DNA from: an uncultured Clostridia bacterium | GTDB lineage: Bacteria; Bacillota; Clostridia; Oscillospirales; Ruminococcaceae | Length of the DNA stretch: 64,000 bases | Direction of reading: 5' to 3' | NCBI GenBank assembly: GCA_946567425.1 | Contig: CAMNXF010000003.1 | Location: 124,001 to 188,000 of the forward strand | Part shown: positions 9,101 to 17,055 of the stretch, one piece after another | How the letters are laid out: each line of letters starts with the position of its first letter | How positions within the stretch are numbered: the first letter of the stretch is position 1 | Program-made: the position numbers and the translations under genes | The notes under the pieces: generated by a model | What the model was told of the DNA's origin: nothing | What the model saw: only the letters and a program-made list of their open reading frames with translations | The model's database searches: none

Positions 9101-9988
9101 TCAATATTGACGATCTAAAAGCATATTTGTAAGCCCCACAAGAAACTCGTTGTCCTCGAAGTCCGCAAGCAGCTCCGCCGCCTGCGCCGTGAGCGACCGC
9201 GCCTGTTCCCGCGCTTTTTCAAAACCCACTGCCGTGACATATGTGTACTTCCCATCCGCCTTATCACTGCCGACGGGCTTTCCGAGCAGCTTTTCGTCTG
9301 CGGTAATATCGAGGATATCGTCGACGATCTGAAACGCTAGCCCCAGACGCTGACCGTAGCTCCCCGCCGAGAGCTGCTTATCCGCACCCGCGCCTGCCGC
9401 GATACACCCCGCCTTGCAGCAGAATTCGAGCAGCGCGCCCGTTTTCATTCGGTACATTTCAAGGATAACGCCCACAGGCGGCTGCTTTCCCTCGTTTTCA
9501 AGGTCGACGGTCTGACCGCCGATCATTCCTGATATACCCGAAAGCTCACTCAGCAGCTTTATAATGCGGAGCGCCGCGTCCTGTGAGAGCGTTTTCTTCA
9601 AGCCCGCCTCGGCGATTATCTGAAACGGAAGTATCGCCAACGCGTCGCCCGCGAGCACAGCCGCCGCCTCGCCGAACGCTTTGTGGCATGAGGGTTTTCC
9701 GCGCCGCATATCGTCGTCGTCCATGCACGGCAAATCGTCGTGGATAAGCGAGAATGTATGCATCATCTCAATAGCGCATGCGACGGGCAGAGCAGTTTCC
9801 GGTTCGCCGCCGCACACGCGGCAGAATTCCATAACGAGCACCGGACGAATACGCTTTCCCCCCGCCGATAAGCTGTAACGCGCCGCGTCCGCAACGCTTT
9901 TTTGCAGACACTCAACCTCGGGGAGATACCTTTGCAGCGCCTCTTCGGTCATTTCCGCGTAGTCCGCGAGCCTTTCCTCAACGTCCAT
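9101..9988 (-). CDS. ispA: Farnesyl diphosphate synthase (polyprenyl synthetase)
   Basis: Trans-prenyltransferase that extends DMAPP with isopentenyl diphosphate. The first Asp-rich motif is DDLPCMDDDDMRRG, the second is FQIVDDILD, and the conserved GGKRIRP is near residue 43. At 295 residues it is typical of IspA. Its start overlaps the xseB stop by one base, the classic xseA-xseB-ispA-dxs order. Confidence 0.94.
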   Translation of the reverse strand: MDVEERLADYAEMTEEALQRYLPEVECLQKSVADAARYSLSAGGKRIRPVLVMEFCRVCGGEPETALPVACAIEMMHTFSLIHDDLPCMDDDDMRRGKPSCHKAFGEAAAVLAGDALAILPFQIIAEAGLKKTLSQDAALRIIKLLSELSGISGMIGGQTVDLENEGKQPPVGVILEMYRMKTGALLEFCCKAGCIAAGAGADKQLSAGSYGQRLGLAFQIVDDILDITADEKLLGKPVGSDKADGKYTYVTAVGFEKAREQARSLTAQAAELLADFEDNEFLVGLTNMLLDRQY

Positions 9989-10164
9989 TACTGCTCCTCC
10001 AGCTTTTCAACGGTGAGCTTCGCGCCGTTAATGTATTCCTTGAGCTTTTTGGTAAGCTCCACAGCCTCCGTATATAATTTCATGCTTTCGTCGAGCGGAA
10101 GATCAGAGGCTTTCATTTTCTCCGAAATCTCTGCAAGTCTTTTCATTTCCTTTTCAAAATCCAT
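9988..10164 (-). CDS. xseB: Exodeoxyribonuclease VII small subunit
   Basis: A short 58-residue reading frame beginning MDFEKEMKRL and ending with a helical EKLEEQ tail. The central LPLDESMKLYTEAVEL matches the XseB consensus (L-x-LEESLxxYEEGVxL). It pairs with XseA to degrade single-stranded DNA. It starts 1 nt after the xseA stop and its TAA overlaps the ispA ATG. Confidence 0.92.
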   Translation of the reverse strand: MDFEKEMKRLAEISEKMKASDLPLDESMKLYTEAVELTKKLKEYINGAKLTVEKLEEQ

Positions 10165-10165
10165 T

Positions 10166-11386
10166 TTACTGTTCCTTTACTTCCTTGACCGCAGCCGAAA
10201 CGCTGCCCTTGTTGAACGTCACGTCAATTATATCGCCGACCGCGAGTTCGCCCGCGCTCCTAATGGTCTTACCGTTATGCTTAGCCGCTGAATATCCGCG
10301 CGACAGCACCGCCATGGGATTAAGGTCGGACACCGACTGCGCGTGTTTTTGCAGCGCGAACTCCGCGTTTTCGAGTTTTCTGTGTATCGACTGCGAAATG
10401 CTCTCGGAAAAACGCGACAGGCTCTGCTCCCACCGAAGTATACGGTTCTTCGGGGAGTTCAGCTGAACGTCCTTTTCCAGCAGCACGAGCCGTCTTTCGC
10501 AAACGTCTATCAGCCGTTTCATCTCGTTGTGAAAAAAATGTTCTATCCCGTCGAGCCTTGCCGCCTCTCCCGCAGCCTCCCACGTCACTATTACCGCCGC
10601 CGACGTCGGCGTTGAAGCGCTCACGTCCGCAACGTCGTCCGACAGCGAGTGATCGACCTCGTGACCCACCGCGCTGACGGTCGGTATCGTTGAAGCAAAT
10701 ATCTCCCTCGCGAGTTCCTCCGAATTAAAGCAGTCCAGATCCTCCTTAGAGCCGCCGCCGCGCGCGATTATCATCACGTCCGCGCCGATGGTCTGCGCTC
10801 TGCGGACAGCCGCCACCAACGACGGCACGGCGTTCGCGCCCTGAACCTGTGCGGGAACACACACCAGCGTCACTGCGGGAAACGTCGCCGCGACCTTATC
10901 GCAGATATCATGCCACACCGCGCCCGTCGGTGAGGTCACGACCGCTATTTTTTTCGGGAAACGCGGCAGTGGACGGTGTTGATTAAACAACCCCTCATTG
11001 CGCAGGCGCTCCGTCAAAAGCTGCAAAGCCGCCGCTCTCGCGCCCTCGCCGTAGGGGATTATGTCCTCGCCCTTTATCTGATACTTGCTCGCCTTAGGGC
11101 TTATTGAGACGCTCCCGAGCACTATGATCTCATCACCCTCCTGCGGCAGATACGTCAGCCGCGACGACGCCTTGAATATCGCCACGTCCAGTACGCTCTT
11201 ATCGCCGTCACTGCCGCGCAGCGAAATGAATATCCAGTCCATATACGCGCTTTTATGCTGCACCGTGATCTTAGTCACCTCGCCGCACACTCCGATATTG
11301 CACAGCGACGGACAGCTCATAAGCGCGCCCTCGACCTGCTCCGTAAACTCCTTTACGGACAAAACCAAAGTACCGTCGTCAAGCAT
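10166..11386 (-). CDS. xseA: Exodeoxyribonuclease VII large subunit
   Basis: Catalytic subunit that cuts single-stranded DNA from either end. It has an N-terminal OB fold (residues 10-100, ending FISLRG), then VVTSPTGAVWHDI, IARGGGSKEDLDCFN and VGHEVDHSLSDDVAD motifs of the nuclease domain. The ATG at 11386 overlaps the nusB stop (ATGCTTGA) with AGGGA 9 nt upstream. The TTG at 11392 is a less likely start. Confidence 0.95.
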   Translation of the reverse strand: MLDDGTLVLSVKEFTEQVEGALMSCPSLCNIGVCGEVTKITVQHKSAYMDWIFISLRGSDGDKSVLDVAIFKASSRLTYLPQEGDEIIVLGSVSISPKASKYQIKGEDIIPYGEGARAAALQLLTERLRNEGLFNQHRPLPRFPKKIAVVTSPTGAVWHDICDKVAATFPAVTLVCVPAQVQGANAVPSLVAAVRRAQTIGADVMIIARGGGSKEDLDCFNSEELAREIFASTIPTVSAVGHEVDHSLSDDVADVSASTPTSAAVIVTWEAAGEAARLDGIEHFFHNEMKRLIDVCERRLVLLEKDVQLNSPKNRILRWEQSLSRFSESISQSIHRKLENAEFALQKHAQSVSDLNPMAVLSRGYSAAKHNGKTIRSAGELAVGDIIDVTFNKGSVSAAVKEVKEQ

Positions 11387-11789
11387 TTTCAAGTTCCCTC
11401 ATATACGAATTGAGTATCCCGTTTATAAATCCGCTGTCCGCTTTCAGCGAGTACTTCTTCGCCAGCTCCACAGCCTCGTTTATCGCAGCGGCGTTCGGTA
11501 CTCTATCGCAGTATTTCATCTCGTAAACGGCAATTTTAAGTATTATCATATTCACCTTGGCGATACGCGAGACCGACCTCGACGCGGAAAATTTCGCGAT
11601 TATATCGCGCAGCTCCTCGTCGTGCTCCATAACGCCCTTTACTATCTCGTCCGTCTGCTCGTTTTTCGCCATATCAAACGCCTCGGCGTTCAGCTCGTCT
11701 ATTTCCTCGAGCGTTGTGCCGAACATCAGCTGATACAAAATCAGAAATGCGCCCTCGCGAACCTCCGGACGGCTTAATTTTTCACTCAT
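11379..11789 (-). CDS. nusB: Transcription antitermination factor NusB
   Basis: All-helical RNA-binding protein of 136 residues that joins NusE (S10) on boxA RNA during rRNA transcription. The N-terminal REGAFLILYQLMFG and the C-terminal RVPNAAAINEAVELAKKYS ... SGFINGIL match the family closely. It is downstream of the Asp23 protein, a frequent Firmicutes arrangement. Confidence 0.93.
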   Translation of the reverse strand: MSEKLSRPEVREGAFLILYQLMFGTTLEEIDELNAEAFDMAKNEQTDEIVKGVMEHDEELRDIIAKFSASRSVSRIAKVNMIILKIAVYEMKYCDRVPNAAAINEAVELAKKYSLKADSGFINGILNSYMRELENA

Positions 11790-11804
11790 CTGCCCACCCC
11801 GATC

Positions 11805-12170
11805 TTATTCTTCCGCAGCGGGCTGCTCGTTTTCTTTATAGCTTACTCCCGCAATATTAACATCTACCTTTGTCACCGTAAAGCCCGTCATATTCTGAAC
11901 CGCACTCTTTACGCTGCGCTGGATATTTTCCGCGACCTTTACCGCGTTATATCCCTCGACGACCGAAATGTCAAACTTAATCGCCGCCGCTTCCCCGAGT
12001 ATTCTCGCACGGACTGGTCCGCGGAATTTCGACATTGCGGACGGCGCTTCAAGGTGCTGCCCGTTTACGGCAACGCCCTCGATCTCGCACGCGGCTGTCT
12101 CCGCGATCTTCAATATTACCTCTTCAGAAACCTTGATACTGCCCGCAGTATGTCTTTTAGATGTTTCCAT
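11805..12170 (-). CDS. Asp23/Gls24 family envelope stress response protein
   Basis: A 121-residue DUF322 protein starting with the typical GSIKVSEEVILKIAETAACEIEGV. There is no signal peptide or membrane segment. Relatives are abundant membrane-proximal proteins linked to cell-envelope stress. It is the first gene of the minus-strand operon that runs through nusB, xseA/B, ispA and dxs, with a promoter at 12262-12290. Confidence 0.9.
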   Translation of the reverse strand: METSKRHTAGSIKVSEEVILKIAETAACEIEGVAVNGQHLEAPSAMSKFRGPVRARILGEAAAIKFDISVVEGYNAVKVAENIQRSVKSAVQNMTGFTVTKVDVNIAGVSYKENEQPAAEE

Positions 12171-12261
12171 ATTTCCTCCCGATCCAAAAACGTTTTGCCG
12201 TCTTGTTGCCGATCATATTTTTCCAGGCGGCTCAATGCCGCATTTTTCCTTATACTACATT

Positions 12262-12290
12262 ATTATACCACAAACTCCGATAATAAACAA
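12262..12290 (-). promoter_or_regulatory. Promoter of the Asp23-nusB-xseAB operon
   Basis: TTGTTT (12290-12285), 17-nt spacer, perfect TATAAT (12267-12262). It lies about 90 nt upstream of the Asp23-family start. Confidence 0.75.
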
Positions 12291-12381
12291 GTGCTTTTTT
12301 AAAGAAAACTGTAACCAAAATCATTTTTTGGAATAAAATGCGATTAGAGCAAGCAAAATCAGCAGAAAGGCGGTGAACGGT

Positions 12382-12558
12382 ATGCGGGGACCGAGAAGAA
12401 GAAAACGCAGACGCTGCGGCGCGGGAACGGGGATTGTGCTGGCGATAGCGGCGTTTCTGGGCGCACTTATGTGCCTTTCCTTTTTCTCGTTCAAGGTAAT
12501 GCTGTTCGTTATCGCCGTGTTGCTGATAGTGCTGGGGATTTTCCTTTTGCGGTTATGA
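12382..12558 (+). CDS. Small basic single/double-span membrane protein
   Basis: A 58-residue protein with an Arg/Lys-rich N-terminus (RGPRRRKRRRCG) followed by two hydrophobic stretches (residues 18-35 and 38-57). The ATG at 12382 has AAAGGCGG upstream. A GTG at 12373 is too close to it. It ends 14 nt before spoVM and is probably co-transcribed, so a sporulation role is possible but inferred only from context. Confidence 0.65.
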   Translation: MRGPRRRKRRRCGAGTGIVLAIAAFLGALMCLSFFSFKVMLFVIAVLLIVLGIFLLRL

Positions 12559-12572
12559 GAGGAGAGTTACAT

Positions 12573-12659
12573 ATGAAAGTTGTCGTAGTGAAAAGTCCTA
12601 AAATGTTCGTCGGCTTTTTAAGGCTGATGTTCGGCATCAAAAAATCCGAGATGACCTGA
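12573..12659 (+). CDS. spoVM: Stage V sporulation protein SpoVM
   Basis: A 28-residue peptide (MKVVVVKSPKMFVGFLRLMF, then GIKKSEMT). It matches the SpoVM pattern MKFYTIKLPKFLGGIVRAMLG: a short beta-like start, the Pro at position 9, then an amphipathic helix ending in Gly and basic residues. In Bacillus this peptide recognises the curved forespore membrane and anchors the SpoIVA coat scaffold. A strong GAGAGGAGAG ribosome site precedes it. It is convergent with spoIIIAH. Confidence 0.87.
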   Translation: MKVVVVKSPKMFVGFLRLMFGIKKSEMT

Positions 12660-12672
12660 TGGCATAAGACAA

Positions 12673-12698
12673 GCCGCAGCCCCATACAAGGCTGCGGC
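12673..12698. terminator. Hairpin between spoVM and spoIIIAH
   Basis: Perfect 9-bp stem GCCGCAGCC / GGCTGCGGC with an 8-nt loop. T-runs on either side are weak, so termination strength is uncertain. Confidence 0.6.
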
Positions 12699-12703
12699 AA
12701 ACG

Positions 12704-13237
12704 TTATTTCACCTCAACAATCGTTATGTTATCGCTCGCGACCTCTACCTCCGAAAGCAGCGTCGACTTTATTTTCGCCGCGCCCGCCGCGTCCAGACCG
12801 TCCGTCTTGACGATAATATTCGCGCCGCCCTCGCTTAAATAGCACAGCGCGTCCGCGAACCCCTGTGCTTTCAGCAGCGTTTCAATTTTATTCTCGCTTT
12901 CGATAACGTTGCTTAAGTTCTGCGCGTTTGTTTCCACTACCGTCAACTCGTCCTTGGTCATATCGCCGCCGTTATACATACTCGCGATGACCTGTGCCGC
13001 CTCGTCGCGCGTTTGCTGCTTATCCAACCGAGCCTGCGCGAAATACGCGTCACCGCTTGCGTTATTTGCCACGAACGACGTATCGCCGTAGTTCGCGCCA
13101 ACCTCCGCCGACGGCTGAGTCACGTCCTTCTTTCCCGATGACACGATGAAATTCACCGCGACCGCCGCACCCAGAAGCACCGTCAGCGACGCTATCACTA
13201 TCTGTTTCTTCCCGATGATCAAATTCAATCTCTTCAT
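12704..13237 (-). CDS. spoIIIAH: Stage III sporulation protein AH
   Basis: Mother-cell membrane protein that forms the channel with SpoIIQ across the two forespore membranes. It has one N-terminal membrane span (residues 13-33), then a Gln/Ala-rich linker with FAQARLDKQQTRDEA, and a C-terminal YscJ/FliF-like ring domain. At 177 residues it is normal. Unlike the rest of the operon it is separated from spoIIIAG by 334 nt of repeat-containing DNA. Confidence 0.93.
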   Translation of the reverse strand: MKRLNLIIGKKQIVIASLTVLLGAAVAVNFIVSSGKKDVTQPSAEVGANYGDTSFVANNASGDAYFAQARLDKQQTRDEAAQVIASMYNGGDMTKDELTVVETNAQNLSNVIESENKIETLLKAQGFADALCYLSEGGANIIVKTDGLDAAGAAKIKSTLLSEVEVASDNITIVEVK

Positions 13238-13279
13238 AATTTCTCCTTATCTTAAAATGCAAAAGCTCGCGATTTAAAA

Positions 13280-13378
13280 GCAAAAGCTCGCACCGCTCAC
13301 TTCGTTCGCCAGCCAACGGTAACTCCTCCGCTTCACTTCGTTCCGCTCCGTCGTCACCGTTGCTTGCAACTTTTGCTG
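13280..13378. repeat. Dispersed inverted-repeat element, copy A
   Basis: About 99 bp with ends GCAAAAG (13280-13286) and CTTTTGC (13370-13376). A 23-nt stretch (13321-13343) is identical to copy B at 38384-38406. An extra GCAAAAGCTCGC end lies just before it, near 13259-13270. It occupies the spoIIIAG-spoIIIAH gap; the remainder of that gap (13379-13571) shows no gene. Confidence 0.65.
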
Positions 13379-13571
13379 CTGCGATAATCGTTGGTCGCCT
13401 TTCGGCTTAGCGGCTGTGATTGCGTGCGGTGATGTTGCTCTCTGCTATTAAATTTCTCCCCTATTTGTAGATTTAGATTACGCGCCACGCAAAACAGGAA
13501 GTCCACGCGCGACTTTTTGCGTGTTTTGACAAGCAAAAAACGCAAAGGGTTTCGGCGCAGCTGAAACTTAG

Positions 13572-14105
13572 CTAACAGGTCACATAAACCTTGGACAGCC
13601 CGATATTCAGCGCTTTTGAGACCGCATTCGCGACGCGCTCTTTCACCACCGGATCGGACGCGCCCGTGCAAACCACCGCCGCACCGCGAACCTTGGGCAG
13701 CACTGTACCCGTTTGCAGCGGCTCCTTCGAGCTGCCCGCAAGAACCACCTCCGTTTCTTTTTTACCGCTTTGAGCGCTACCTTCCGGTTTGCTCTCGGAC
13801 GAGCTTTCCGAACGTCTGTCCTTTTCAAAGACCCGCTCCGAGACCGTGTCCAACGTCACCATGACCGTCACTTCGCCCGCACCGTCTATCTGCGACACCA
13901 GCCGCACCAGCCGCTGTTCAAGCTCGCGCTCAATTTCAGCAGCGTTCTCGTTTGCCGCGTAAGGCTCGGTGACGTTCTTTTCCCCGCGTTCGCAGGAAAC
14001 GGTGCTAAGCAACAGCAACAGCATGACCGCAACCGCGCCCGCAACTATGATCTTTCTGCCCTTATCCCCGAGCAGAACCTCCTTAATTCGCTCCGATAAC
14101 CTCAC
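13572..14105 (-). CDS. spoIIIAG: Stage III sporulation protein AG
   Basis: A 177-residue protein with one membrane span (residues 19-37), then a domain with EIERELEQRLVRLVSQIDGAG (shown as LEQRLVRLVSQIDGAG) and a C-terminal VCTGASDPVVKERVANAVSKAL ring-building motif. SpoIIIAG oligomerises into a large ring in the feeding channel. A Ser/Glu/Lys-rich insert sits near residues 97-115. It overlaps spoIIIAF by 4 nt. Confidence 0.92.
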   Translation of the reverse strand: MRLSERIKEVLLGDKGRKIIVAGAVAVMLLLLLSTVSCERGEKNVTEPYAANENAAEIERELEQRLVRLVSQIDGAGEVTVMVTLDTVSERVFEKDRRSESSSESKPEGSAQSGKKETEVVLAGSSKEPLQTGTVLPKVRGAAVVCTGASDPVVKERVANAVSKALNIGLSKVYVTC

Positions 14106-14569
14106 TCCTTTACCTCCGCCGTAACTTTTATATCCTCCGAAAGCTCGCGTGAGAGAAGCTCCGCCGCCGCTGCTGCCGCCGCATGCTCACCCTCGCCGAA
14201 GACGAGCTTTACCTGTGTAATATTTATGCTGTACAAACCCGAAATATTAACGATAACGTGAATTTCTTCGGGATAAATTTGATGTTCGCCCAACAGCTTG
14301 TACAGCTTATCCGACATATCACTGCATATCTTCCGCTGTAAATTTTCGTTGACGTTAGCCGTCATTCCCAAATAATTCCCGTTTTCGCCGAGATCGTAGT
14401 TCTGCGTTCCGAAATCAACATCTGCGCCAGTTACCGCCGTTATTCCCGTCAGCAGGAACACCGCCGCGATCAGCAGCGATATCTGTTTCGCGTACTTATT
14501 CTCCGGAACCAGCATTCTGAACAGCGCAGTACATATCGCCGCAATGCATACAGTCGACAAGAATTTCAT
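14102..14569 (-). CDS. spoIIIAF: Stage III sporulation protein AF
   Basis: A 155-residue protein with two N-terminal membrane segments (MKFLSTVCIAAICTALFRML and ISLLIAAVFLLTGITAV) and a soluble C-terminal domain, the normal SpoIIIAF layout. I use the ATG at 14569, 3 nt after the spoIIIAE stop. A longer frame into spoIIIAE would only add a non-conserved leader. Confidence 0.9.
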   Translation of the reverse strand: MKFLSTVCIAAICTALFRMLVPENKYAKQISLLIAAVFLLTGITAVTGADVDFGTQNYDLGENGNYLGMTANVNENLQRKICSDMSDKLYKLLGEHQIYPEEIHVIVNISGLYSINITQVKLVFGEGEHAAAAAAAELLSRELSEDIKVTAEVKE

Positions 14570-14571
14570 TT

Positions 14572-15669
14572 TTACACCGTCCCCGTTATCGCCAACAGCA
14601 GCGCCGCCGCCAGAGTATTCAGCAGCAGAAAACACACTGTTACCGCGATTATTATCGTCATCACCGCGCTGCAGCTTTTCAGCAGCGCGGTAAGTTCTTT
14701 AAGCCCGAACATCTCCGCCGCGTACTGCGAACAGGTAAGCGCCGCCTTGTAGCAGATAAGGCTCACCAGCGACGGCAGTATTATTGCCGCGACCGCGATC
14801 ATTCCGTAAGTACCTATGCTGCTTTTAAGCATGGTAATGCTTCCGCTGAACGTGTTCACCGCATCGGAGATCGTTCCGCCGACTATCGGAACGCCCTGTG
14901 ATACCATAAACTTCGCCGCTTTTATCGCCGTATTGTCGGCTGCCGAAGCCACCAGCGTCTGCGCCGAGAGAACGCTCATAAACACTGTCATTATAAGCGT
15001 TAGTCCCCACACCACAAACTTTTTCACGAGTTCTCCCAGCTTGTCCAGCTTCAGTTCGGGATGAACCGCTCCCGCCGTCGACACGCCGATTATAGTACCG
15101 CACAGCGGCGCTAAAAAGTTCACCGCCAGCTGCGAGAAAAGCTGCGTAGCTGCAAGCGCCGCAGAATTGACCGCCGTCGCCGTGGTGATATGCCCAAGCA
15201 CCGCCGCTATCGCCGTGAACGCGGGAATGAAAACCAACATAAAATTTGCCGCCGCACTAAGCAGCCCCAGCGTTCCGTCAAGCACCTCGTACACTGCCGA
15301 CGCGGCTATTCCCGCGCCGCACAGCACGCCAACCGCCGAAAGTACTCCTTTCATGCCGCCTTCCGTGCATACGCTTTCGGCTATCGCGCAGAACAGCACC
15401 ACTCCGCACAGCGAGCACAGCAGCGCAAGCGGCTTTGTCGCGCTCCCCTTGAACGTCTCCCAAATTTCTTTCAGTACCCCGCCGAACGTTAAATTCAGCG
15501 CACCCGAGTTGTCAGGGGTTATCCCCTCACTTTCGAGAATGCCGCGCGCATCGTCCGGGAGCGCCTCCGAAAGACTGTCCTGCCCGAAATCAAGCTCCTC
15601 AGCGTAAGCAGTCGGAGAAAATAACAGGGTTAAAACAACGGTCAAAACAGCAAAATAAAACTTCTTCAT
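14572..15669 (-). CDS. spoIIIAE: Stage III sporulation protein AE
   Basis: Polytopic membrane protein of 365 residues with an N-terminal signal-like segment (MKKFYFAVLTVVLTLLF). It has repeated hydrophobic spans and the conserved GVPIVGGTISDAVNTFSGS region (shown as PIVGGTISDAVNTFSGS), typical of SpoIIIAE, the largest channel component. It is separated from spoIIIAD by an unusual 273-nt gap. Confidence 0.94.
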   Translation of the reverse strand: MKKFYFAVLTVVLTLLFSPTAYAEELDFGQDSLSEALPDDARGILESEGITPDNSGALNLTFGGVLKEIWETFKGSATKPLALLCSLCGVVLFCAIAESVCTEGGMKGVLSAVGVLCGAGIAASAVYEVLDGTLGLLSAAANFMLVFIPAFTAIAAVLGHITTATAVNSAALAATQLFSQLAVNFLAPLCGTIIGVSTAGAVHPELKLDKLGELVKKFVVWGLTLIMTVFMSVLSAQTLVASAADNTAIKAAKFMVSQGVPIVGGTISDAVNTFSGSITMLKSSIGTYGMIAVAAIILPSLVSLICYKAALTCSQYAAEMFGLKELTALLKSCSAVMTIIIAVTVCFLLLNTLAAALLLAITGTV

Positions 15670-15942
15670 AGCTTTTATGTTCCTTTATATTTTTGAGCAC
15701 GCAAAAAATACGACGAAACCTCTATCGTCAAGGTCAATAAACAGTCAAGGAGCGCGGTTCATACCCCTTTCAACGGTGAGTAGCCTTAAAGTTTAAGTCA
15801 CCGAAAAATGCGGAAATGGGGAGGGGGAGATGGGAAGGGTGTCCTCTTACAACCGTGAGAGGACATAGAAAATGAAAAGAAACGGCAACGACCAACTCAA
15901 GCAAAAAAGCTTTTAGCAAGCACAGAGATACTATCATAAATT
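15670..15942. other. Non-coding gap inside the spoIIIA operon with hairpins
   Basis: No reading frame is supported here. A hairpin GTCCTCTTAC-AACC-GTGAGAGGAC lies at 15841-15864, and a near-palindrome CGGTGA ... CTTAAAGTTTAAG ... TCACCG at 15774-15803. There is no similarity to the copy A/B repeat. Neighbouring spoIIIA genes are otherwise spaced 4-40 nt apart or overlap. Confidence 0.6.
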
Positions 15943-16329
15943 TTAACCAATAAGCCCCGTTACCATATTCGCCAGATTAGTAAAGACAGGCAGCGAGATA
16001 GCCGCAATAGAAATTCTGCCGCCAAGCTCCAGCTTTGAAGCGACGGCGGTTTCCCCCGCGTCGCGGGCGCAGTCTGCTGAAAGCGTGGTAATATAGCAAA
16101 CCGCGAGCGCTTTAAGCAGAACTTTTGTAAATTCACCGTCAATGCCGGCACTCTCGGCAAGCTCCGCTATCGCCTTTATCGACGGCGCGGCAGTCGTTAT
16201 CACGGCGGCGAGTATCGCAAGCCCTGCCGCTATCCCGACGAACACCGCGCTCTCGGGCTTTATCTGCCGCACGATAACGCACAGTGCCACTGTCAGTATC
16301 CCAAATCCGCAAAGCGTTACAATATCCAT
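15943..16329 (-). CDS. spoIIIAD: Stage III sporulation protein AD
   Basis: A 128-residue membrane protein with four hydrophobic segments. The conserved AVCYITTLSADCARDAGE motif near residue 75 is diagnostic. It starts 4 nt after the spoIIIAC stop. Confidence 0.92.
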   Translation of the reverse strand: MDIVTLCGFGILTVALCVIVRQIKPESAVFVGIAAGLAILAAVITTAAPSIKAIAELAESAGIDGEFTKVLLKALAVCYITTLSADCARDAGETAVASKLELGGRISIAAISLPVFTNLANMVTGLIG

Positions 16330-16333
16330 AGCA

Positions 16334-16531
16334 TTACCACAGCCCGAAAACGTTCCGTATCGTCTCGAACAGCTCCTCGATAGCGGGTATTATCATCATC
16401 AGCACGATTATCAGCCCCGCCACGGTAAGCATAACAGCCTGCTCGTCATGGTCGGTCTTTTTGAGAATTAAATTCAGCACCGCCACGATTATTCCCACCG
16501 CGGCGATCTTAAAAAGCAAGTCAAGCTCCAT
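16334..16531 (-). CDS. spoIIIAC: Stage III sporulation protein AC
   Basis: A 65-residue two-span membrane protein with the conserved start LLFKIAAVGIIVAVLNLILK and KKTDHDEQAV loop. It sits between spoIIIAB and spoIIIAD in the canonical order. Confidence 0.92.
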   Translation of the reverse strand: MELDLLFKIAAVGIIVAVLNLILKKTDHDEQAVMLTVAGLIIVLMMIIPAIEELFETIRNVFGLW

Positions 16532-16540
16532 AGTCCGTCC

Positions 16541-17017
16541 TCAAATAATAATGACCGCTGCCGCGATACCGCACAGCATACCTACCTGCATTACAGCCTT
16601 TCCCTTGCGCGTATACGCCTCACGCGCGGATCGCTCCATTTCGGAGAACCGCTCCGCATACAACCCGATAAGCCGTAGCGTGCCCTCTCTGTCCGAAGTG
16701 CCGATGCTCTGCCCCAACTCTGCTAACAGCGCGGCTTCTCCGTTCTTTTGCGGCAGCCGCAGGCACGCGTTCTCCCATGCGCTTTTTGCGTCCTCGCCGT
16801 TGTCGATATACCCGCGCACAAGCTCCGCGAAACGTCCGTCCGCGCGGCTTATCAGTTCGTCCAGCGTAAGCCCCGAACAGCGTATCTCGATAAGGAAATT
16901 CCCCAACATCTGCGATATCTCGCCTAGAAACAGCGCGCGGTTTTTCAGCTCCCTGCTCCGCCGAAAGCCCTCCAACAGACAACAGCACAGCGCTATCAGA
17001 GCTGCCAACAATCTCAT
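16541..17017 (-). CDS. spoIIIAB: Stage III sporulation protein AB
   Basis: A 158-residue protein with an N-terminal hydrophobic anchor and a C-terminal span (VGMLCGIAAAVIII). The middle resembles the GspF/T2SF-like fold of SpoIIIAB (LGNFLIEIRCSGLTLDELI, then ENACLRLP). It is thought to partner the SpoIIIAA ATPase. Confidence 0.9.
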   Translation of the reverse strand: MRLLAALIALCCCLLEGFRRSRELKNRALFLGEISQMLGNFLIEIRCSGLTLDELISRADGRFAELVRGYIDNGEDAKSAWENACLRLPQKNGEAALLAELGQSIGTSDREGTLRLIGLYAERFSEMERSAREAYTRKGKAVMQVGMLCGIAAAVIII

Positions 17018-17055
17018 ATCATCACCCTCGTCAAATCGGCATAAGCATACGTTTT

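Noticed and set aside
13280-13378. CRISPR-like repeat
   Set aside because: The repeats are not regularly spaced and have no spacers; the pattern fits a dispersed inverted-repeat element.
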